Origin: RH-AL1 sp965198715
GTDB lineage: Bacteria; Pseudomonadota; Alphaproteobacteria; Rhizobiales; Beijerinckiaceae
Reading direction: 5' to 3'
Length of the DNA stretch: 64,000 nt
Assembly (NCBI GenBank): GCA_965198715.1
Contig: CBDAPV010000001.1
Location: forward strand, 620,001 to 684,000
Below, piece after piece: positions 60,212-64,000 of this stretch; the first letter of the stretch is position 1; the number at the start of each line of letters is the position of its first letter. The notes beneath the pieces are model-generated. The model saw nothing but the letters and a program-made list of their open reading frames with translations. It was not told the origin of the DNA and did no database searches. A program made the position numbers and the translations under genes.

Positions 60212-60398
60212 TAGTAGGTCGCCCCGCGAGCCGCAGGCCGATTTCCTCAAGCTCTTCGGCCGCAGATTTGATGTGCAGAGCAATAGCCTGCACCTGTTCC
60301 GTCTCGTTGCTTGGTTCCATCTCGCTGCAAGCTTGCGCCGTATCGGCGGCTAGCCTGATCAGATCGGCGATGCGAAGAAGCTTAAAAGGAGTCGGCAT
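60183..60398 (-). CDS. Small hypothetical helical protein, IS-altered C-terminus (71 aa)
   Basis: Paralogue of 759-959. It starts MPTPFKLLRIADLIRLAADT and is identical except for a few residues until GLRLAGRPT. There the IS630-type insertion replaces the native ending SREH with RADSSQVAL, read from the IS end. The frame remains open. Function is unknown, and coding status is as uncertain as for its paralogue. Confidence 0.35.
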   Translation of the reverse strand: MPTPFKLLRIADLIRLAADTAQACSEMEPSNETEQVQAIALHIKSAAEELEEIGLRLAGRPTRADSSQVAL

Positions 60399-60484
60399 CG
60401 GGGCGAACAGAGAGAGAGAGCGTCTTTTTGCGACCGCTTTTGATCGTAGATCGAAACAGCTTACGTGTCGGGCCGCCGACAGCC

Positions 60485-60717
60485 TCAATCGCCTTCTTCC
60501 TCCTTAGCTAGCTTCGCGTGGAGGGCGAAGCTGCGTCGGGCGAGCGGTCCCACCGGCGTGCCGTCGCACCATTCGGCGGCGAGGAAGCCGCCGCCCTTGC
60601 CGGAGGCTGCGCAAGCCAAGCCGACGCGCTCGATGACGGTCGAAGCGGCGCCGCGCCGGGCGAGGAAGTAGGCGATGGAGGCACCGATGATGCCGCGCCG
60701 TAGATCAGGACACGCAT
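60485..60717 (-). pseudogene. FAD-dependent oxidoreductase N-terminal fragment (second copy)
   Basis: Same truncated, frameshifted gene as 1050-1282: MRVLIYG, shifted into GIIGASIAYFLARRGVA, then a stop after about 77 residues. The shared frameshift and truncation show that the damage predates the duplication. Confidence 0.75.
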
Positions 60718-60919
60718 GGCTCTGGCCGCAGGTGATCGAAGCTTCCTAGGTCGGCTCTGAGACCTCGGCCTTCAAGGTAACATCATGGGCTTTGCCGACC
60801 GGACTACCGAGGCCGTCACGCGGTGCCCTCGCTCGCGCAGCGACTTCGACAGAGCTTTAGGGCAGGATCGAGCGGGCAATTGGCTCCAAATTCGAGGCAA
60901 TTCAACTGAGTTCGCGCGA

Positions 60920-61378
60920 TCACGGCATGATGCGGTAGACGCGTCCGCGACCCTCGATTGCCTCGGACCCGACCTGCAAGCCCAGCCTTTTCTTGAGCGC
61001 GCCGGCGATCGCTCCGCGGACCGTGTGGGGCTGCCAGCCGAAGGCGGCGACGATCTCGGCGGTGCTGGCACCCTCCGGCGCCTCGAGCATCGCGACGAGC
61101 TGCGCCTGCTTCGTCCCGGCGCGGCCCTCCGTCGGCTTGGTCTCCGCTGAGGCTATGGACGTGACTGCGAGGCCGAGCGCCAAGCGACCCTCGTCGCCGA
61201 TGACGAGGGTCTGCTTGCCTGGCAGGCCGACGCTGATGGCAAGGCCCTTGGCCAGCAGAGCGTCGCAAACCTTGCCGGCGGCGCCGCCGCGGATATGAGC
61301 CGGCAGAGGCAGGATAGCGCCGTCAGGGCGTGCTGCAGCCGCGGTGAGAACAGCGGTCTGCGTGTCGGTGATCTTCAT
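60920..61378 (-). CDS. DUF3489 domain-containing protein (second copy)
   Basis: A 152-residue paralogue of 2417-2878, starting MKITDTQTAVLTAAAARPDG with the same GGAGA site. The DUF3489 part is intact (GTKQAQLVAMLEAPEGASTA, EIVAAFGWQPHTVRGAIAGA, LKKRLGLQVGSEAIEGRGR). Substitutions cluster in the linker (for example SIASAETKPTEG). It lies about 200 bases downstream of the intact resolvase on the same strand and probably shares its transcript. Confidence 0.87.
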   Translation of the reverse strand: MKITDTQTAVLTAAAARPDGAILPLPAHIRGGAAGKVCDALLAKGLAISVGLPGKQTLVIGDEGRLALGLAVTSIASAETKPTEGRAGTKQAQLVAMLEAPEGASTAEIVAAFGWQPHTVRGAIAGALKKRLGLQVGSEAIEGRGRVYRIMP

Positions 61379-61582
61379 CGTGGATCTCCAGCGTTTCGCC
61401 CGCTGGGCGGCGGGTCACTGGATGAAGGTTCGCAGTCGCGCGCCCGCGGCTGGAACCTGCCCGCGACGGTCTCGGCGACCGCATCGCCGCATCACACACG
61501 CTCTTTCCAAGCCGCGATGCAAGCGATCTTGAGGCGTGAAGGACATCACCGTTTCTTCTCACCAAGACCACAGCGCACGCCA

Positions 61583-62275
61583 TCAGAAGGCGGCGCGGGT
61601 CAAGGCGCGCATGACGGTTTGCGGATGCCACCGTCCGCCGGATGGTGTCGCGACGCCCAGCGTCGTCAGCTCGGCCGCGATCGCCCGCGAGGACAGCCCG
61701 CGCAGCTTCATGTCGGCAAGCAGCGGTGCCAGGCTCATCGCCCGCTCCAGCGCTGCGGCCTTGTTAACGACCGACAGGTGCTCGGCGCCATACCGTCCGA
61801 GCTTGACGCCTCGCGCCTTCGCCGCCCGGAGCGCGTCCTTGGTGCGGGCCGAGATCATCCGGCGCTCCTTCTCCGCCAGCGCGGCGTAAAGATGGAGCAT
61901 GAAGGGATCGGCATCGGCGCCAAGCTCTGCGGCGATGAAGGGCACCCTCGACGCCATCAGCCCGGCGATGAAGGCGACGTCGCGGGACAGACGATCGAGC
62001 TTGGCGACGATGATGGAGCAGCGGGCTTTCTTCGCGGACGCCAGGGCCGCCGCGAGCTGCGGCCGACGTTCCAGCGCATCGGCGCCTTTGCCCGTCTCAA
62101 CCTCGACGAACTCGCCCGTGACGGCGAGACCCTCGCGCTCGCAGAACTCGGCGATGGCGCGACGCTGCGCTTCCAGGCCCAAGCCGGAGCGGCCCTGCCG
62201 AGCGGTCGACACGCGGATGTAGCTGATTGCCGCTCCAGCCAATTGAAGCTCCCATAGCGTTTCGAGATATTTCAC
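61583..62275 (-). CDS. Small serine recombinase (resolvase), intact
   Basis: A 230-residue resolvase from GTG 62275 (VKYLETLWELQLAGAAISYI); an in-frame ATG at 62326 would extend it across the upstream palindrome. The catalytic domain is complete: ISYIRVSTARQGRSGLGLEA with the nucleophilic serine, IIVAKLDRLSRDVAFIAGLM and AALAEKERRMISARTKDALR. The C-terminal helix-turn-helix is LSSRAIAAELTTLGVATPSG with GRWHPQTVMRALTRAAF. It is the only undamaged member of the four resolvase sequences in the window and could act on both palindromic elements. Confidence 0.88.
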   Translation of the reverse strand: MKYLETLWELQLAGAAISYIRVSTARQGRSGLGLEAQRRAIAEFCEREGLAVTGEFVEVETGKGADALERRPQLAAALASAKKARCSIIVAKLDRLSRDVAFIAGLMASRVPFIAAELGADADPFMLHLYAALAEKERRMISARTKDALRAAKARGVKLGRYGAEHLSVVNKAAALERAMSLAPLLADMKLRGLSSRAIAAELTTLGVATPSGGRWHPQTVMRALTRAAF

Positions 62276-62488
62276 GGGCTTTCGCTCACGCCCGCTAAGA
62301 CACGCTCGTTTCAACGAGCGATGCAAGCGCCTGGGTAATCGAGCGCCAAATGCCGACAGGCGCCGACCGCTCCGGCCGATTGATCGCTCCCAATCGCGTT
62401 TCGAGATATTTCACGGGTTTTCGCTGATCACCGCACAGGCACGCTCTACGCAATTGGCGATGCGAACTGGCGGGTAATCGACATCCTA
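62256..62488. repeat. Tandem duplication of resolvase leader region
   Basis: The segment 62256-62347, which contains the resolvase start (cgtttcgagatatttcacgg) and the upstream palindrome, is followed by a diverged copy at about 62396-62488 beginning cgtttcgagatatttcacgg again and ending in gcgggtaatcga-like sequence. The second unit lacks a perfect palindrome. It encodes another VKYLET-like beginning with no gene behind it. Confidence 0.6.
62303..62320. promoter_or_regulatory. Perfect 18-bp inverted repeat upstream of intact resolvase
   Basis: CGCTCGTT-TC-AACGAGCG, identical to 4564-4581 and in the same place relative to the resolvase GTG start. Probable operator or recombinase-binding site. 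Confidence 0.5.
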
Positions 62489-62564
62489 AGACGTCAATTG
62501 GCCCGTTTAGGACCGCCTGATTGGAGGGCAAACCATGTTTACCGCTCAAATCATCCCCGCGCGC

Positions 62565-62716
62565 AGGTTGATTTGAGTTGATGTGACTTTCCGCGCAGAG
62601 GGGAAAACCCCCTTTGGGGTGTCAAATCAACCTGCGCGCGGACCCAAAATCAACCCGCGCGGGGGGGGGGGGCAGGCGGGAGCAGACACTCGCGGACGCT
62701 CGTTTGCCAGTGACAC
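62565..62716. repeat. Conserved palindromic element, right copy
   Basis: AGGTTGATTTGA (62565-62576) and TCAAATCAACCT (62622-62633) form the same 12-bp inverted repeat as at 4698-4766. The inner TTTCCCC stem carries one C-to-G change (TTTCCGC), which weakens that hairpin. A G12 run (62661-62672) replaces GGGAGG of the left copy. The homology ends at 62716. Confidence 0.6.
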
Positions 62717-62789
62717 TGCGGCTCTGTCGTTCGCCACGACGATCGCCTAGCGGTGGCTAAAGCCGGCAAGGTCCGAAACCTCGCTCCCG

Positions 62790-62855
62790 CCTGGGTCACC
62801 GACACGAAGGTCACCTGATGCCGGCGAACACTTCGACCAGCCTGGTGAAGTCGAA
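62790..62855 (-). pseudogene. Fossil fragment of large serine recombinase
   Basis: About 65 bases (ctgggtcaccgacacgaagg and onward, with tcacctgatgccgg) match the recombinase gene at about 44658-44722, the part encoding LVEVFDRHQVTFVSVTQAF, with a short deletion. No other part of the gene is present nearby. Confidence 0.75.
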
Positions 62856-62968
62856 CCGCCGTGGCCGTTACCGAGCCTGGAACACGCATCGCGGCCTGCA
62901 GAATGCTGCTGCTGTTACCCATTCCATCAGAACGCTGTGGCAGCCGTGGACCGGACCGGGACGCCGGC

Positions 62969-63181
62969 ATGCCCCAGTATATCCTGCAGGTCGGCGACCT
63001 GCCGCCGGCCTACGTCACCGCGAACGACCCGAAGGCCGCGGCGGCCATAGCCGTCGACAGCGTCGGCGCGGACTTCCGCGACGAGACAGAGGGCCACAAC
63101 CTGACGGTGACGCTCAAGGACCCGGAAGGGAACGACCTCCTGGGAGGCATCACCGTGGCCGCCATCGTCGCCCGGCCTTAG
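62969..63181 (+). CDS. Small hypothetical protein (70 aa)
   Basis: From ATG 62969 the frame reads MPQYILQVGDLPPAYVTAND and PKAAAAIAVDSVGADFRDET, ending GGITVAAIVARP. Balanced composition and alternating strand-helix pattern suggest a real small domain. Upstream in-frame sequence is not protein-like, so I chose this start. The family is not recognised. Confidence 0.5.
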   Translation: MPQYILQVGDLPPAYVTANDPKAAAAIAVDSVGADFRDETEGHNLTVTLKDPEGNDLLGGITVAAIVARP

Positions 63182-63427
63182 CTCTAGCTAAATGGTCCTG
63201 GTAGTGGTTCGAGGTGGAAACTGATGCAGCTCGGCGCTTCCATGCGCACCAGCTCGAGCATCACGGCGCGTAGTCGGCTTTCGGCGCAGTAGAACGATCC
63301 CATAGCACTGGAGCGTAGGACCATCGCCAGCGAAGCGAAAGACAGCGCCAAGCACCCTACGACGCCCGATGGTCGCTACTTCGTCGTCCGCGGTCGGCTT
63401 TGGCGGACATCGAACCCGTCGCTTGCT

Positions 63428-63661
63428 TTGGAGCATCGTGGCGAGCTCGTCCGTGAGTTGATGAAGGCGCGTCGTGCGGTGCGCGATGCCCGTGGCAGCC
63501 TCGAGAAGCTGGTCGAGGCACGCGCCGCGGTGGATGCCGCCAAGGTAGCTCTCGGCGAGCGCGGGGCGCCCTGGTGGACGGACGGCGCGCCCGACTACAA
63601 TCGTAAGATGGCTCGCTCTACGCCTTACGCCGAATGGTTCGAGCGGGTGTCCAAGTCATGA
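63428..63661 (+). CDS. Small conserved-type hypothetical protein (77 aa)
   Basis: The TTG-start frame contains RGELVRELMKARRAVRDARG as a helix, VEARAAVDAAKVALGERGAP and WWTDGAPDYNRKMARSTPYA with EWFERV. The WWTDGAPDYNR and NTPYA-like motif recurs, as I recall, in small Hyphomicrobiales proteins of unknown function. The exact start is uncertain. It stands between mosaic fragments with no operon partner. Confidence 0.55.
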   Translation: MEHRGELVRELMKARRAVRDARGSLEKLVEARAAVDAAKVALGERGAPWWTDGAPDYNRKMARSTPYAEWFERVSKS

Positions 63662-63927
63662 CGTGAGCGCCGGTAAGTGGGCTCTTCTCGGTGGCCGGCG
63701 AAATCCAGGTCAAGGCCGCACACCGCAGTGAGCAGATGCTTGAGGATGCTCTCGGACTCGGCGAGCTGCCAAGTCTCATCACCCATCTGAACCGCTCGTC
63801 TCCTTCTCCGGGCTTGGTATACCGTTCTCGGCAGGTTGCGCAGAGCGCCGAAACGGTCGCGGAAAGCGGCCGCAAGATTCACGGAATGCTCGCGACGTTC
63901 ATGATGCCATCATAGGGATCTTCCTTG
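63662..63927. other. No confident gene
   Basis: Overlapping frames exist on both strands (for example a minus-strand frame with VQMGDETWQLAESESILKHL at about 63625-63882), but none has a recognised domain or convincing ribosome-binding site. It may be another eroded gene. Confidence 0.4.
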
Positions 63928-63975
63928 GGACGCAGGCCGGCACCGAAGTCCGCCGTGCCCGTGGCGTGCCTTTCG
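63928..63975 (-). pseudogene. Fossil fragment of the saccharopine dehydrogenase-like gene
   Basis: About 48 bases (ggacgcaggccggcaccgaa, cgtgcctttcg) match the reductase gene near 9518-9567, the segment encoding KGTPTGKVDFGAGLRP, with one base lost. The rest of the gene is absent from the window's right end. Confidence 0.65.
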
Positions 63976-64000
63976 CGGTAAATTGCCGCGATTTTGGAGC

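Larger units (their letters stand above)
58388..62716. repeat. Right copy of the large imperfect direct repeat
   Basis: Matches 1-4843 in order and orientation. It begins within the receptor gene at the point where the left copy enters the window, and ends at the sequence gtttgccagtgacac, exactly as at 4843. It contains an IS630-type element (59163-60211) absent from the left copy, lacks the left copy's IS5-type element and extra 64-residue gene, and keeps an intact resolvase. Confidence 0.9.

Noticed and set aside
1..64000. tRNA, rRNA or CRISPR array
   Set aside because: I looked for conserved tRNA-like ends, rRNA signature blocks and regularly spaced repeats and saw none; a covariance-model scan would be more sensitive.
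1..64000. Plasmid replication and partition genes
   Set aside because: No RepA/RepC, ParA or TrfA-like protein was recognised, so the replicon type cannot be stated; the ParB-like domain at 49346 belongs to a phage-type methyltransferase.

Overview
The window looks like accessory DNA from a high-GC alphaproteobacterium, most likely a Methylobacterium/Methylorubrum-type member of the Hyphomicrobiales. The reasons are pervasive GC-rich codon use, an alphaproteobacterial LexA box (GAAC-N7-GAAC), DUF3489, DUF2924 and serine recombinase cassettes, a bacterial Ku protein, and many IS5- and IS630-type insertion sequences. No rRNA, tRNA, CRISPR array or recognisable replication initiator was seen, so plasmid and chromosomal island cannot be told apart.

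Layout. (a) 1-4843 and 58388-62716 are two directly repeated copies of one block: chemotaxis receptor 3' end, a 66-residue protein, a dead oxidoreductase fragment, a DUF3489 gene, a serine resolvase and a palindromic element. Each copy has its own IS: IS5-type in the left copy, IS630-type in the right. (b) 5194-9068 holds a glycan-type hypothetical protein, two tiny membrane proteins, an AT-rich orphan and a SIR2-like fragment fused to a monooxygenase-like domain. (c) 9076-12211 is an SOS cluster: reductase, broken umuD, an uncharacterised 83-residue protein, a LexA box, DNA polymerase IV and a thiamine-binding protein, closed by a strong hairpin. (d) 12280-32648 is a 20-kb run of 13 same-strand genes centred on SrfB and SrfC homologues. 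(e) 34056-41618 is a compact five-gene operon (PRTase-like, AAA-type ATPase, unknown, SIS-HAD fusion, PfkB kinase) facing a NADAR gene. (f) 41815-45488 is a DUF2924/serine recombinase/helix-turn-helix cassette broken by an IS with a passenger gene. (g) 45948-50725 is an integrative-element or phage-like module (excisionase-like HTH, DUF927, terminase-small-subunit-like, ParB-methyltransferase), two genes of which are frameshifted. (h) 50904-57023 holds an IS-split Gly/Tyr-rich exported protein, Ku, a small membrane protein, TenA and a metallophosphoesterase whose stop codon abuts an IS630-type element. (i) 57335-64000 is the complete chemotaxis receptor, the right repeat copy and a mosaic of small genes and fossil fragments.

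How the genes may work together. Region (d) encodes a cytosolic actin/Hsp70-like ATPase (SrfB), a GTPase-like protein (SrfC), four proteins that each have a cytosolic N-terminal part, one membrane segment and a periplasmic part (including a trypsin-like protease), three exported caspase-like proteins without the catalytic histidine, a phosphate-binding/OmpA-like protein, a polysaccharide deacetylase and a murein amidase. I infer an envelope-spanning machine that senses or remodels peptidoglycan. Region (e) combines sugar-phosphate isomerase, phosphatase and kinase domains with a PRTase-like protein and an ATPase, next to a NADAR ADP-ribose/N-glycoside hydrolase. I infer a nucleotide-centred conflict or stress system. 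These two loci are the strongest candidates for undescribed biology. The direct repeats, IS elements, gene fragments and recombinases show that the whole stretch has been assembled and reshuffled repeatedly.
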